Below, piece by piece: positions 1-8,911 of a stretch of DNA of 64,000 nt. Origin of the DNA: an uncultured Bacteroidales bacterium (lineage in GTDB: Bacteria; Bacteroidota; Bacteroidia; Bacteroidales; Muribaculaceae); contig CADCFN010000003.1 in assembly GCA_902800715.1 (NCBI GenBank), positions 62,001-126,000 on the forward strand, read 5' to 3'. The notes below the pieces were generated by a model, which had not been told where the DNA came from, made no database searches, and was given only the letters and a program-made list of their open reading frames with translations. Each line of letters starts with the position of its first letter. The first letter of the stretch is position 1. The translations under genes were made by a program, and so were the position numbers.

Positions 1-364
1 TCGTCAAGTCCTCGTTGCCCGTGTTCTTCAACGCGCGCTTGCCGTTGGGCGACACGCGAATCACGCTGCCCTCGCTGACGGGGAAAATCTCACCATCAAC
101 CTGGTACTGGCCCTCGCCACGCAGGATAAAGTAAAGTTCCTCGTGGGTCTTGTGGGTGTGCAGGAAACCGCTGTCCTGTCCGGGAACGAGCGTCTGGAAA
201 GAGAACTCGCTGGCAGCGGCGCCAACGGCCTGTCCGCCGAAGACCTTGCCCTGAATCGTGAAGTCCGGACCCATGGGCAACTCGTGTTCAATAATCTCGC
301 TGATGCGGCCAACATTGATGGCGGCATAATTTGCACCCTGTGCAATCTTTTCAATCTGTTTCAT
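1..364 (-). CDS. Cupin-domain protein, C-terminus beyond window edge
   Basis: The reading frame starts with ATG at 364 and runs off the left edge after about 121 codons, so the C-terminus is not visible. A cupin motif 1 (G-x5-H-x-H-x3-E) is present with His69, His71 and Glu75, followed by the usual Gly-rich turn and a beta-strand-rich stretch. This predicts a small metal-binding beta-barrel protein of the kind found in many single-domain cupins. It starts 16 nt downstream of the HxlR regulator on the same strand, so the two are probably co-transcribed. The substrate cannot be told from the sequence. Confidence 0.8.
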   Translation of the reverse strand, partial: MKQIEKIAQGANYAAINVGRISEIIEHELPMGPDFTIQGKVFGGQAVGAAASEFSFQTLVPGQDSGFLHTHKTHEELYFILRGEGQYQVDGEIFPVSEGSVIRVSPNGKRALKNTGNEDLT

Positions 365-380
365 TGTGTAGTAAATGTAA

Positions 381-761
381 TTAATGGTTTTTATTGGATG
401 AATATTTCTTGCGGTCGTTCAAGATATCGGCGAGGTTGGCCAACGCCCACTCTATCAGGCTGTTGATGTGGGGCATCAGTGACTTGCCGCGCTCGGTGAT
501 GCTGTATTCCACCCTTGGCGGAATCTCGGCATAGGCCTGCCTCAGTACCAGCCCGTCGGCTTCCAGGTTGCGCAGCGCCACTGTGAGCATCTTTTGCGAG
601 ATGTCGGGGAGGGCTGCGAGGATGTCAGAATACCGCATCGGCGTTTTCTTGCCGTCGAGCGTATACAATATCAGCATCGACCAGCGGTCGCTGATGCGCG
701 ACAGGATATTGCGTATTGGGCAATCAGGAAAGTATGGGTCAACTATAATGTCTCGTAACAT
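381..761 (-). CDS. HxlR-family winged-helix transcriptional regulator
   Basis: This 126-aa protein has the HxlR signature: a Cys-Pro-hydrophobic start (CPIRNIL, residues 14-20), a helix with DRWSMLIL, the recognition region DISQKMLTVALRNLEADGL and the wing motif VEYSITERGKSL. HxlR proteins are small dimeric MarR-like repressors or activators that often sense redox state or electrophiles, sometimes through the N-terminal Cys (Cys14 here). It is followed after 16 nt by a cupin gene, its likely target and operon partner. A Bacteroidetes-type promoter sits 50-80 nt upstream. Confidence 0.9.
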   Translation of the reverse strand: MLRDIIVDPYFPDCPIRNILSRISDRWSMLILYTLDGKKTPMRYSDILAALPDISQKMLTVALRNLEADGLVLRQAYAEIPPRVEYSITERGKSLMPHINSLIEWALANLADILNDRKKYSSNKNH

Positions 762-809
762 ATTTCGTTCTGATTATCAGTTATACTAACTTTTCTCTCG
801 TTTCGGTTG

Positions 810-839
810 CAAAGTTACTAACGATGTTCCGAACCGCAA
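810..839 (-). promoter_or_regulatory. Promoter of the HxlR-cupin operon
   Basis: On the minus strand a TTG (837-839) is followed after 19 nt by TAACTTTG (810-817), matching the Bacteroidetes sigma-ABfr consensus TAnnTTTG. It predicts a start of transcription near 803 and a 40-nt leader. Confidence 0.6.
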
Positions 840-1087
840 TGAACCGCCCGAAATGTTCGCTACGCACTTTGATGTTAGAAATGGACAAATCAACAGATTA
901 GAAAACTCACTTTTATGTTTTGTTAAGACTTCAACATCAATACTCAATTAAATGGATTCAGGCAAATGAGATACCCCCCCGCTGCGTCCGTGTTGTTCTG
1001 TATTGCGGGTTGTTAACCCGCACCAGCCCGCCGCATCCCCGCCCGCAGGGCGGCTATAATTCCAGCAGATGAAGAAGGGGTGACGGG
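840..1087. other. Intergenic stretch with small palindromes, no gene seen
   Basis: No convincing reading frame. The stretch is AT-rich up to about 970, then has a run of C and two compact inverted repeats: GCGGGTT-GTTAACCCGC near 1004-1022 and GCCCGCAGGGCGGC near 1040-1054. These resemble the hairpins of the dispersed repeats elsewhere in the window. Confidence 0.5.
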
Positions 1088-1130
1088 AGAAAAAACTCGT
1101 GGGGATGCAGACAGGTTTCTGCACCCCACG
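1088..1130 (-). terminator. Rho-independent terminator of the 1361-aa secreted protein gene
   Basis: Arms CGTGGGG-A-TGCAGA (1098-1111) and TCTGCA-CCCCACG (1118-1130) form a stem with one bulged base. On the minus strand it is followed by a run of six T, 30-70 nt beyond the stop codon at 1160. Confidence 0.8.
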
Positions 1131-1159
1131 GGAAAATAGTTCAGAATCTATCGTCTGGC

Positions 1160-4100
1160 TTACTTGACGAAGACCTTCTTATTGCCAATCAGATAGAGAC
1201 CGTTCAGGCCCTCAAGGCTGGTGGCCTGGCGACGCACCAGACGGCCATCAATGGTGTACACGTCAACGGGTTTGCCATCCTGGGCAATCTCGGTGATGCC
1301 ACTGTGGATGTCCAATACAGCCGTAGCGGGAGCAGACTCCCTGCCGCCCTCATAGACAGCCGTCACTGCAAACGTGTGCTGGCCAGCGGACAGGCCCGTA
1401 CCAGGCAGCTCATAGGACGTTTCAGGGGTACTGCCGACCAATTCACCATCGACATAGATGTTGTAACCCATAGGAGCCGATGCGCCACGCTCGAAGGTGA
1501 CGTCATCAATCATGAGGCCGAAGACGTCTTGAGCCTTGTGGCGGATGGCAAAGTACTTGGCGCCCTCGGGGAGCGTGAAGGTGTACTCGGTCCAATCGGT
1601 GGCATCGAACCATACCTCTTCGAGCGAGATAAAGCTATCGATATCACCACGGGTGGCAGAATAGAGCACCTCAAAGCTCTCATAGCCATAATCGGCTGTA
1701 ATCACGCGGGCGAAGAAGCTGATTTCCTGCTCATTGCCCATCAGCTCAGGAGAAATCAGCCAGTGGTCAGTGCCGGGAATCGGATCGCCATCTGACACAC
1801 AGGTGGACAGCAGCAACTGGTTACCACTGTGAGGCTCATAGATTGAACCCACCTCAGCGGGGAATCCCTCATACATGGAATTGAAGACCATCCAAGCCAT
1901 GGGGTCACCCAGGTTGGGAACCTCAAAGCCCGAGAAGCTATAGCACATCAATCCGTTGCCGTCATAGAGCGACCAGTCACCCAGGGCACCATCGTGCTGC
2001 GTGGCGGTGATACCACCCAGGCTGAACTCGGGGAAGGCTTCGGTATCTTCAAATTCCTCGGTCACGCGCATCGCGCCTTCGGTATCGGGAGCCGTCCACG
2101 TGAGTGCAAGGTCGTTACTGGACATCTTCTCAACAGTCAGGTTAGCAGGTGCAGGCACGGCAGGCTCAACAATGGTGATAGAGGTCTGAGCCTCGTTGTT
2201 GGCGAGCTGTTGGTCCATATCATAGACAACACTTGCCACAATCTCGACATCGCCGGCGTCGTCAAGAACCGAGGTCGGGAATTCAACCTGCTCAGTCCAT
2301 GACATGAACGAGGCGAGCGTCTGGTTGGGAGTCACATCCAGCAACTGCTTGTCACCGGCGGTAATCTGTACACTGAAGCCGTTAGCCTCATTTTCGCCCT
2401 CGTTGGTCACGGTAAACGAAATTGTAGCTGTGTTACCGGCAACAACGCTTGAGGGTGCACTGACAGCGATTGACAGGTCATGCTCATACAAGTCGGCAAT
2501 ATGGATATTGTCCACCAGGAGCACGTCGCCAAGCGAAACCAACTCGTTCTCCCAATGGTCAATCTCGGAGGCGTTTTCATACCTTGCCAAGAGGCAAATG
2601 CGGGCATAGCGACCACCTTGCAACGTCGTGAGGGGCACCTTCACCTGATTGAATGAATTGCTGACCGTGATGTTGTCCTGAAGGACAGCAAACTCGGCAC
2701 CATCAACACTGCCATAGACTGCCAGCGAACTGATGTCGGGGCTAGCGACGTCGAAGACGAGCATCGGTTGAGCAAGTCTCTCAAGGTTGAGTTTGCCCGA
2801 GTTGAAGTACACCATGCCAGCTTCCTCGGTGAGCAGTGCCAGCGACGAACCGTCGTCGTCGGTGGACTGAGGCGAAATCATAATCTCGCCGTTGGTTTCC
2901 CACAGGTAATGCAATTCGTCATCGGTGAAGCCCTCGACAAGAGGCAACTCATAGGGAGCGCCCACCAGCAGACCTGTCGTTGCAGTCATGCCATCAAACT
3001 CAGCATTAGCCTCATTCTTGGTCTCAACAATCCAGTATTCCACGCGCTGTTCGCCCTCGTTGGTGTCGAAGGGCACGTCATAGGCGTCAGCATCGGTGAG
3101 CGTGGCAAGCCGTTCATTCTTCTCGATGGAATAGTCGGTCCATCCCTGCTCGATATAGGTGCTCCAGACGAGATAATCGACAGTGGCAGGATTTACGGGG
3201 CCACCATTCTCGCCGGTGTTGCCCACCTTGTCCCAGCTCAGCGCAACGATGTCATCACCATCGGTAGCAGTGAGGTTTTCAACAGCACTCGGAACATCGG
3301 GACCGACATAGACAGTCACCTTTTCACTCTTCAAGCCCTTGCCCGACTCGTTATAGGGGATGGCTTGGTAAGTGTGGTCACCGACGTAATCAGGTTCATC
3401 AACATAGACTACACTCGAGCTCGGAACGACATGCTCAACGCTGCCGACAACGGAGCCGTCACGCAGGATGTCGATGCGCTCCAGGTTGGTGGTCAACGCT
3501 TCGCCGTTGAGTGCAGTATTGGGGGCTGTCAGGGTGACTTCGGCACGTAGTGCGGCTTGCTCGTCGGCAACAACGCTGATGCCAGGTGCGGCAGGAGCCG
3601 TGGGTTCGGGACCGAACTCAATGCTGAGGTAATTCACCGTGAGGCGGTACTTGTCGGCTTCGCTGATGGCATGGATCGCAATGTAATACTTGCCAGCCTC
3701 ATTCACCGTGAACAGGCCCTCGTATTCCTCGCCCATGTCGTCATAGGTGGTGACATCGGTGGGTTCAATGACCGTGGTGGTCAAGGCGTCAGCAGTGGGC
3801 TCGGTGCCCAGCAGCACCTCAAATCGCTCGTCGATGCCTGCATTACGGGCATTGACGACCACATTGTAGTTCTTGCCTGCCTCCAGCTGAATGGGCAGCG
3901 TGACAAGGTAATCATCGGCGTCATTGTCAACACTATAATTGTAATTGGTCAGGTAGGTATCATCCCAATTCCATGTGCAGTCGTCCTCGTTGGCATCAAT
4001 CACCGTGAAGATGTCGAAAGCCTCGGGCTGGGTCAAATCGGCGGTATAGGGCACATTGTGCGTGACCATGACTTTCACAGTCACCACCTCGCTCTTGTCA

Positions 4101-5245
4101 CCAGCACCCTTTTCGTTATAGGCTACAGCATAATACTTGTGAGTGCCCAGACTCAGGTCATCGCCGTTGTCCACCCATGTCAACTCTGCACCGGGAGCCA
4201 CGTCCTCGAAGGTTTGGATTACCTGCTCGTCGCGCACGAGTTCAACCTTGTCCAGATTGCCTGACAGGGGCTCTCCGTTGCGTTTCTCCACAGGAGCGGT
4301 GAAATTGAGGGTGACTTCGAGCTGTTCTTCGGTCTGCACGGCGGTCAAGCCGGTGGGAGCGGCAGGTGCCTCTATCTCATAGACGTCAACCATCACATTG
4401 TCAACAAACAGCTTGTTCATGTCGGCGGGCGAGATGGCATGGAAACCGATATGATAGGTTCCTGTCTCGCTCACGATGATTGTAGCTTCCAGTTGCTGGG
4501 GTTCTTCCCAGGTCACGTCGGTCGGTTCAACGACCTGGATGGTCAAGGCCTCGGGCGTGGCAGCGCTGCCAATCAGCACCTCGATGCGCTCGTCGTAGCC
4601 CTTGTTCCACGTGTCAAAAGTCAAGGTGTACTGCTTGCCGGCTTCGAAGTGGAAGGCTGGCGATACCAGCCAGTCATCGGCATCAGACGACGAGTTGTAG
4701 GTGTAACGGGCAAACCAGTCATCGTCGCTGTTGTAGGCGAAATCCCAGGTGGATTCGTCCTCGTTGGCATCGATGATGGTGAATGCCTCTTGCTCGTCCA
4801 CCGTCTGGAAGGTGTTCAGGTAAGGATAGACCTCAATGGGTTCGACAATTCCGCCATTGTCGTCACGCACTTTTCCGGCACGTCGGGCATTCTCATTGCC
4901 CTGGCTCTTTCTCACGGCGGGATGATGCGCCTTTCCCTTGATGGCACGTTCCTTTTTGTCCTTCACGATGGACGCAACAGCGGCTTCTTGAGCCTTGATT
5001 TTCATAACGGCGTCCCGTTTTTTGTCGGCAGGCGTCGTCGGCACGGTCGCCACATCGGTTTTTGCAGCGGCAACGTCAACTTTCTTGGAGGGCAGATTCT
5101 TAGCCTTCCGCAGTCCGTCATGGGTGGTCCTGGCCATTCTCGTGGTCAAGTCCACTGGCTGCTGAGGCGAATCTTGTGCCCTCACCTGTGATGGCAACAG
5201 CAAGAGCATTGCCATAGCAAGTAAAAACATGGTTTTCTTCCCCAT
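1160..5245 (-). CDS. Large secreted multi-domain adhesin-like protein with T9SS-like C-terminal tail
   Basis: 1361 aa. A signal peptide (residues 1-23, cleavage after VRA) is followed by a Lys/Ala-rich low-complexity stretch (about 30-125). Then come choice-of-anchor J/cleaved-adhesin-like jelly-roll units at about 135-290, 393-545, 770-925 and 1050-1260, each with the recurrent DANEDxxTW or equivalent opening. They alternate with fibronectin-III-like units (about 293-392, 548-650, 653-765), and a CARDB-like Ig unit lies near 930-1025. The last 45 residues (VDVYTIDGRLV ... GLYLIGNKKVFVK) resemble type A T9SS sorting domains. Such proteins are usually exported across the outer membrane and anchored or released; the ligand is unknown. 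No protease or glycosidase core is visible, so an adhesive or scaffold role is inferred. It is monocistronic with its own promoter and terminator. Confidence 0.85.
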   Translation of the reverse strand: MGKKTMFLLAMAMLLLLPSQVRAQDSPQQPVDLTTRMARTTHDGLRKAKNLPSKKVDVAAAKTDVATVPTTPADKKRDAVMKIKAQEAAVASIVKDKKERAIKGKAHHPAVRKSQGNENARRAGKVRDDNGGIVEPIEVYPYLNTFQTVDEQEAFTIIDANEDESTWDFAYNSDDDWFARYTYNSSSDADDWLVSPAFHFEAGKQYTLTFDTWNKGYDERIEVLIGSAATPEALTIQVVEPTDVTWEEPQQLEATIIVSETGTYHIGFHAISPADMNKLFVDNVMVDVYEIEAPAAPTGLTAVQTEEQLEVTLNFTAPVEKRNGEPLSGNLDKVELVRDEQVIQTFEDVAPGAELTWVDNGDDLSLGTHKYYAVAYNEKGAGDKSEVVTVKVMVTHNVPYTADLTQPEAFDIFTVIDANEDDCTWNWDDTYLTNYNYSVDNDADDYLVTLPIQLEAGKNYNVVVNARNAGIDERFEVLLGTEPTADALTTTVIEPTDVTTYDDMGEEYEGLFTVNEAGKYYIAIHAISEADKYRLTVNYLSIEFGPEPTAPAAPGISVVADEQAALRAEVTLTAPNTALNGEALTTNLERIDILRDGSVVGSVEHVVPSSSVVYVDEPDYVGDHTYQAIPYNESGKGLKSEKVTVYVGPDVPSAVENLTATDGDDIVALSWDKVGNTGENGGPVNPATVDYLVWSTYIEQGWTDYSIEKNERLATLTDADAYDVPFDTNEGEQRVEYWIVETKNEANAEFDGMTATTGLLVGAPYELPLVEGFTDDELHYLWETNGEIMISPQSTDDDGSSLALLTEEAGMVYFNSGKLNLERLAQPMLVFDVASPDISSLAVYGSVDGAEFAVLQDNITVSNSFNQVKVPLTTLQGGRYARICLLARYENASEIDHWENELVSLGDVLLVDNIHIADLYEHDLSIAVSAPSSVVAGNTATISFTVTNEGENEANGFSVQITAGDKQLLDVTPNQTLASFMSWTEQVEFPTSVLDDAGDVEIVASVVYDMDQQLANNEAQTSITIVEPAVPAPANLTVEKMSSNDLALTWTAPDTEGAMRVTEEFEDTEAFPEFSLGGITATQHDGALGDWSLYDGNGLMCYSFSGFEVPNLGDPMAWMVFNSMYEGFPAEVGSIYEPHSGNQLLLSTCVSDGDPIPGTDHWLISPELMGNEQEISFFARVITADYGYESFEVLYSATRGDIDSFISLEEVWFDATDWTEYTFTLPEGAKYFAIRHKAQDVFGLMIDDVTFERGASAPMGYNIYVDGELVGSTPETSYELPGTGLSAGQHTFAVTAVYEGGRESAPATAVLDIHSGITEIAQDGKPVDVYTIDGRLVRRQATSLEGLNGLYLIGNKKVFVK

Positions 5246-5294
5246 AATGTTGATTTTTGATGATAGAATAAAACTTACGCTAGAATTATGCTTG

Positions 5295-5324
5295 CAAATT
5301 TAGCAAAAAATATTCATCCAGCAA
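5295..5324 (-). promoter_or_regulatory. Promoter of the 1361-aa secreted protein
   Basis: TTG (5322-5324) and TAAATTTG (5295-5302) on the minus strand are separated by 19 nt, a good match to the Bacteroidetes housekeeping promoter; the leader would be about 43 nt. Confidence 0.6.
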
Positions 5325-5509
5325 TCATATTCAATGCTCGTGGCACCTTTCTAATCAACGAATCAACGCTTCCAAAACACAAACCACAGCGCAAACAAAT
5401 CAGAATAACCAGACTATTCCGTAGTTTTTCAAAAGAATCTTTGCTGCACGGTAAAGATTTTCAGTACGGCATAATTCACTATATATGAGTCGAATAAGCA
5501 TTTCTACTG

Positions 5510-5695
5510 TGGCATAGGCTTAGATTTTGCCTCGAAGAGGCTGGTCGGGTCGAAGACTCGACTTTTATGGAAAACACCATGCAAGCTCATCGAAGATGAA
5601 GGCAGCTTGGTGACTGCCAAATCAAGTGGAAAGTGCGTCGTAGACGAACTTCTACATCCGCCAAAAAGCCTTCGAGGCACTTGCTATGTTCAGTT
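5510..5695. repeat. Dispersed repeat family E, copy 1 (GTCGAAGAC hairpins)
   Basis: This stretch shares a long series of words with 31730-31860: GGTCGAAGACnCGA, AAAACACCATGCAAG, CGAAGANG, GCAGCTTGGTG, AAAGTGCGTCG and GACGAACTTC. It is a degenerate copy containing tiny hairpins with GAA loops (for example CCTC-GAA-GAGG at 5529). It fills the gap downstream of the Nim-like gene, whose stop codon is at 5719. No coding frame. Confidence 0.7.
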
Positions 5696-5718
5696 CATTA
5701 TCAGATTATTAGTTGTTT

Positions 5719-6225
5719 TTAAAGAGCACCGATGCCGTTAGCTCGTACCAGTTCGATGGCTTGTTTGCCGGACAGGTGTTCGACGTCGAGCCGCAGGAGC
5801 AGGACGTGGTCCAGCGACTTGTCGATTTCGTGTTGCAGGCCGTGCTCGTCACCTGGCGAGTAACGGCTACCCAACAAGCGCAGGGCTTGCACTTTCTCGT
5901 CGGTGCCTTCCAGGATGCGGATGAGGCCAAATGCTATCACGCTCCTGAAATAGGTCGTGAACTCGGCAGGCTTGATTTCGTCTTGCTCGATGACGCAAAA
6001 CGAGCAACGGCTGTCACTCCTGATGGCTTCGACTTTGTGCCCCTCAACCGCCGAATGGAAGATAATCGCCCCGTCGGCATACACATAGCTGAGCGGCACG
6101 GCATAAGGGTAACCGCCGTCGCCTGTCAACGCAAGCACGCCCGAGGTGCAACGCCCGAGGATGCGCTCACATTCTTCCCTGGATAACTGTTGCCGATGGC
6201 GGCGCATGGGTCTGAATTCTGCCAT
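5719..6225 (-). CDS. Pyridoxamine 5'-phosphate oxidase-fold flavoprotein, Nim-like
   Basis: 168 aa, usual length for the family. The sequence follows the split-barrel FMN-binding fold of NimA-type proteins: an N-terminal RR/C segment, TSGVLALTGDGGYPYAVPL (residues about 28-46), IIFHSAVEGHKVEAI (54-68) and CSFCVIEQDEI (73-83). Relatives bind FMN or PLP-like ligands, and some Nim proteins reduce 5-nitroimidazoles; resistance cannot be claimed from sequence. It is the last gene of a likely four-gene operon (7416 to 5719), 20 nt after the GNAT gene. It could equally be a general flavin-dependent reductase. Confidence 0.85.
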   Translation of the reverse strand: MAEFRPMRRHRQQLSREECERILGRCTSGVLALTGDGGYPYAVPLSYVYADGAIIFHSAVEGHKVEAIRSDSRCSFCVIEQDEIKPAEFTTYFRSVIAFGLIRILEGTDEKVQALRLLGSRYSPGDEHGLQHEIDKSLDHVLLLRLDVEHLSGKQAIELVRANGIGAL

Positions 6226-6245
6226 GTTAAAAATGGTGTTAGCGG

Positions 6246-6776
6246 TTATTTTATTCTTTTCTCGAACACGAACAGGCCGTCGCTGGGGTCAAACTGCTCG
6301 GGCATGTTCGGGTCGCGGTGATGTGAGTTAAAGAACTCAATGGCATGGAAGCCGCAGCAGTTGATATAGAAATGGATGTTACGGCGGTCGAAATAGGGGG
6401 TGCAGGTCTCCCACACCTCAACCTCGGGGTGCATCGCCTCGATAGTATTCCAAATGGCTTGGCCGATGCCTTTGCCCTGCACGCCGACTTTCACATAGAG
6501 GAACGCCAGCTCGCCATGATGCTTGGCGCTGTCGATGGTGATGATGGCACCACCCACGCGCTTGCCGTCTGCATCGACAGCCTCGTAGGCCTCGGCGCCC
6601 TCGGCTCGCATCGCCTGGTAAAAGTCCCCATCGGGCAGCACCTGCCATTGGTTGGAGTTATCGGCATCGTCTTTGATATGCCCCTGAAAGCCTTTCTCAA
6701 ATGCCTCCTGCATCTCCTCTTTGAAGGCGATAGTGCGCTCCTCAGCAAGTCTGATAAGTCTGATTCCTGTTTCCAT
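6246..6776 (-). CDS. GNAT-family N-acetyltransferase
   Basis: 176 aa. The acetyl-CoA-binding motif A is visible as ELAFLYVKVGVQGKGIGQAIW (residues about 89-109), with the Q/R-x-x-G-x-G/A pattern (QGKGIG). The following helix and a late strand ending in a Tyr/Cys-rich turn (FYINCCGFHAIEF) also fit the GNAT fold. The acceptor substrate is unknown. It lies 20 nt upstream of the Nim-like gene and 45 nt downstream of the small lipoprotein gene on the same strand, suggesting joint transcription. Confidence 0.85.
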   Translation of the reverse strand: METGIRLIRLAEERTIAFKEEMQEAFEKGFQGHIKDDADNSNQWQVLPDGDFYQAMRAEGAEAYEAVDADGKRVGGAIITIDSAKHHGELAFLYVKVGVQGKGIGQAIWNTIEAMHPEVEVWETCTPYFDRRNIHFYINCCGFHAIEFFNSHHRDPNMPEQFDPSDGLFVFEKRIK

Positions 6777-6821
6777 TGTATTTCGCTTCAGGGCTGTTTT
6801 TGATTTCCATAAACACCAAGT

Positions 6822-7196
6822 CTATCTATTTGCTTTGTCTAAGTAATCAAATAAATCAATGGTGCCGACGACGCTATCGACATCAAGCGCCGGGACCGTC
6901 TCCACCATGCGTGTCTTGCCGCTGGTTTTATCGACAAAGAAATACACCAATGCGCCCGTATAACTGCGGAATATCACCTGATATTCCGTTTCGGTCTCCT
7001 CCCCCATCGTGACAGACATCATCGAGGGATTCTCTTCGGCAACGCTCCAGTCATATTCGCTATGGCAATATTTGTTTACCCCCTCGTATGCCATTTCGGC
7101 AGTGACGCATGGCGACTGTATCACATCAGTTTTGCTCCTGTTGCAAGCGCAAAGCAGCAAGACCATCAATACGGATGTTATTACGATATGTTTCAT
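6822..7196 (-). CDS. Small hypothetical lipoprotein
   Basis: 124 aa with a lipoprotein signal peptide: a hydrophobic core and the lipobox LLCAC, lipidated Cys at residue 18. The mature part has two strands suited to a small alpha/beta fold (YQVIFRSYTGALVYFFVDKTSGKTRM), reminiscent of small periplasmic proteins that bind a partner, but I recognise no named family. It follows the Imm32-like gene by 13 nt, so the two likely form a pair. Confidence is high for the gene and low for any role. Confidence 0.75.
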   Translation of the reverse strand: MKHIVITSVLMVLLLCACNRSKTDVIQSPCVTAEMAYEGVNKYCHSEYDWSVAEENPSMMSVTMGEETETEYQVIFRSYTGALVYFFVDKTSGKTRMVETVPALDVDSVVGTIDLFDYLDKANR

Positions 7197-7209
7197 ATTT
7201 CAGGATTTA

Positions 7210-7416
7210 TTAAATTTTCTCTATAATCATCTCGACGGAGCCTTCTTCCAGCGAATTATGTTCATCATAATGGATGTGGCATTCGGCATCTGAATCAGCC
7301 AGAGCCACCAAATGCCTCGCCAACGAGAGCAAGCCCTCTTTGTTGGCACGAACCACTACCGCACCGTCATCGACCTTCACTTTGATAGTGAATCCGTCTT
7401 CCCATTCTATATCCAT
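7210..7416 (-). CDS. Imm32-like small acidic protein
   Basis: 68 aa, acidic, no signal peptide. The pattern GLLSLARHLVALADSD followed by a short strand and HIHYDEH resembles Imm32-family immunity proteins, which are small intracellular proteins thought to neutralise polymorphic toxins. Here no toxin gene is visible within several kb, so an orphan immunity gene or an unrelated role is possible. It is the first gene of the minus-strand operon, with a TATCTTTG box 31 nt upstream of its start. The family assignment rests on a short motif and is tentative. Confidence 0.6.
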   Translation of the reverse strand: MDIEWEDGFTIKVKVDDGAVVVRANKEGLLSLARHLVALADSDAECHIHYDEHNSLEEGSVEMIIEKI

Positions 7417-7446
7417 AATTCACGTTTTGTCTTTCTCACATTGCTG

Positions 7447-7454
7447 CAAAGATA
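7447..7454 (-). promoter_or_regulatory. -7 promoter box of the Imm32-like operon
   Basis: TATCTTTG on the minus strand fits TAnnTTTG; the -33 element is poor. Confidence 0.4.
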
Positions 7455-7509
7455 GTGTTTTTTCGCTAAGAAATCATCTCTGATACCCCTATTGAAACTG
7501 TTTTCTAAA

Positions 7510-7665
7510 GTTCCGTCAACCATCACCCGAAGGGTGACCTTTGAATAACCCCCGATAAATCAGGCGGTTGAGCGAAGCGAGGGCGCCTCATTCATCGGGG
7601 GTATGATGCACTGCGACCTGTCGCCGAAGGCGACCCCTTCATCAACGGATGGCGCAAATGGAATC
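7510..7665 (-). repeat. Dispersed repeat family D, copy 1
   Basis: The stretch contains the hairpins CACCC-GAA-GGGTG (7525-7537) and GTCGCC-GAA-GGCGAC (about 7620-7634), and a wider inverted pair formed by CCCCCGAT (near 7549) and ATCGGGGG (near 7595). The reverse complement of 13854-13985 matches it almost word for word, so the two copies are inverted about 6.3 kb apart. No reading frame. Confidence 0.75.
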
Positions 7666-7776
7666 GCACATTCGTCATAATCTCTTCTTTTTCATTTCAT
7701 CCCGCCAACACTTCTTCTGATATTGATGTCCGTTAAAAAATAAGCTGTTTTTTACCATTAATTGAGTTATTTTCCC

Positions 7777-7784
7777 TAATTTTG
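7777..7784 (+). promoter_or_regulatory. -7 promoter box of the 171-aa secreted protein gene
   Basis: TAATTTTG fits TAnnTTTG and leaves a leader of about 105 nt. A -33 element at the right distance is not clear. Confidence 0.4.
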
Positions 7785-7896
7785 TGGCTGCAATCTTAGC
7801 GGCAGTTCTTATCATGGCACGCCATGCAATGGTCGCTGTTTTGCCTATCGTTTTTTATAATCACATTTACTCACGTCAATTAATCTATTTATTCCG

Positions 7897-8412
7897 ATGA
7901 TGAAGAAATCACTTTTTACCTTGATGCTGATGCTCATGTCGGCAATCGTTCTTAACGCACAGAGCTTGACAGCCCATCAATGGGGCACCAAACTCACCGA
8001 TGATGACGGCAAGGATGTGCTTGTGGCTTTGGCATTTGATAAAAACGGAGCCTGCGAACTCCTCGTCGGCGCCGAGCATCAGATGAAAGAAGATGGTGTG
8101 CCCATCACCATCACGGGCAGTGTGACCGTTCCCGGCACCTATACCCTGGATGGCATAAACTTGACCATGGACCTTAACCGTGGCAAAGCAGAGGTCGATT
8201 TTGACTATGAAATCAAGGGAATGGACGCCAAGACCAAAGCCAAGATGGACAAGCAGATCAGGGGAGAACTCAACGGCATGAAAGGCGAATTCAAAAATAC
8301 TATGCTCAACGGCATGCCCAAGATGCACAAGATGAAAATCGTCAAGCTCACCAGCAGTGAACTCACCCTCCAGATTGACAACGGACGCGAAATGCCCTTC
8401 TACGCATTATAA
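7897..8412 (+). CDS. Secreted lipocalin-like hypothetical protein
   Basis: 171 aa with a signal peptide (hydrophobic core, cleavage after LNA near residue 20). The mature protein alternates short beta-strands (LTAHQWGTKLTDDDGKDVLV, GTYTLDGINLTMDL, KIVKLTSSELTLQID) in the way of lipocalin-like or META-like periplasmic proteins common in Bacteroidales. No named family is recognised. ATG at 7900 is an alternative start. It stands alone, with a hairpin terminator just downstream. Confidence 0.75.
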   Translation: MMKKSLFTLMLMLMSAIVLNAQSLTAHQWGTKLTDDDGKDVLVALAFDKNGACELLVGAEHQMKEDGVPITITGSVTVPGTYTLDGINLTMDLNRGKAEVDFDYEIKGMDAKTKAKMDKQIRGELNGMKGEFKNTMLNGMPKMHKMKIVKLTSSELTLQIDNGREMPFYAL

Positions 8413-8439
8413 CGATTAACCCATCACCACCACACAACC

Positions 8440-8471
8440 AAGGGTGCAGACTGCCACAGTCCTACACCCTT
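8440..8471 (+). terminator. Hairpin downstream of the 171-aa secreted protein
   Basis: AAGGGTG (8440-8446) pairs with CACCCTT (8465-8471), and an inner AGACTG/CAGTC stem sits within. No strong T run follows, so termination is probable rather than certain. Confidence 0.5.
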
Positions 8472-8559
8472 CATTGACTAAAATAAAGCCAATCCCAACT
8501 GAAGGCACCATAAAACCCACCACAGTGAGTGTCGGCAAAGTAAAAACCGCCAAGTCATT

Positions 8560-8740
8560 AAAAAAAAACATAGTGCCTTTGCGCCTTAGCGTGGGGCAGT
8601 ACAATGCGGATGCCAACTCTAAATCTTAGCGTCTTAGCGCCTTAGCGTGGGGTCCAAAGAGCGCGGATGCACTCTAAACCCTAAACTCTAAACCGCTCGC
8701 AACGCGAGCATCAACGCGGATGCCATTGTTTTCTTGTTTT
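8560..8740 (+). repeat. Dispersed repeat family B, copy 1 (CTTAGCG and TCTAAAC words)
   Basis: This copy holds the family words CTTAGCGnCTTAGCGCCTTAGCGTGGGG, GCGCGGATGC, a run of CTCTAAACCCTAAACTCTAAAC heptads and the hairpin GCTCGC-AAC-GCGAGC (8695-8709). Other copies lie at 17105, 18655 and 24358, all in this orientation. The gap 8472-8911 has no gene apart from this. Confidence 0.8.
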
Positions 8741-8911
8741 TTTACTTCATCGAATTAACTTTTGGGGCTTTTCTCAGTCTAACAATTAACGAAGCCAAGA
8801 TAAACGCTTCAGGGAACCAGATTATTTGGGTATTAATCAATCCGAATGATGCATTAATCTGGCATCTTGCAGTTTATTAATTGGAAAAAAATATCAACTC
8901 TAAAAAACGAC

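Noticed and set aside
5288-5488. 66-codon plus-strand frame upstream of the large secreted protein
   Set aside because: It overlaps the minus-strand promoter and has no coding character.
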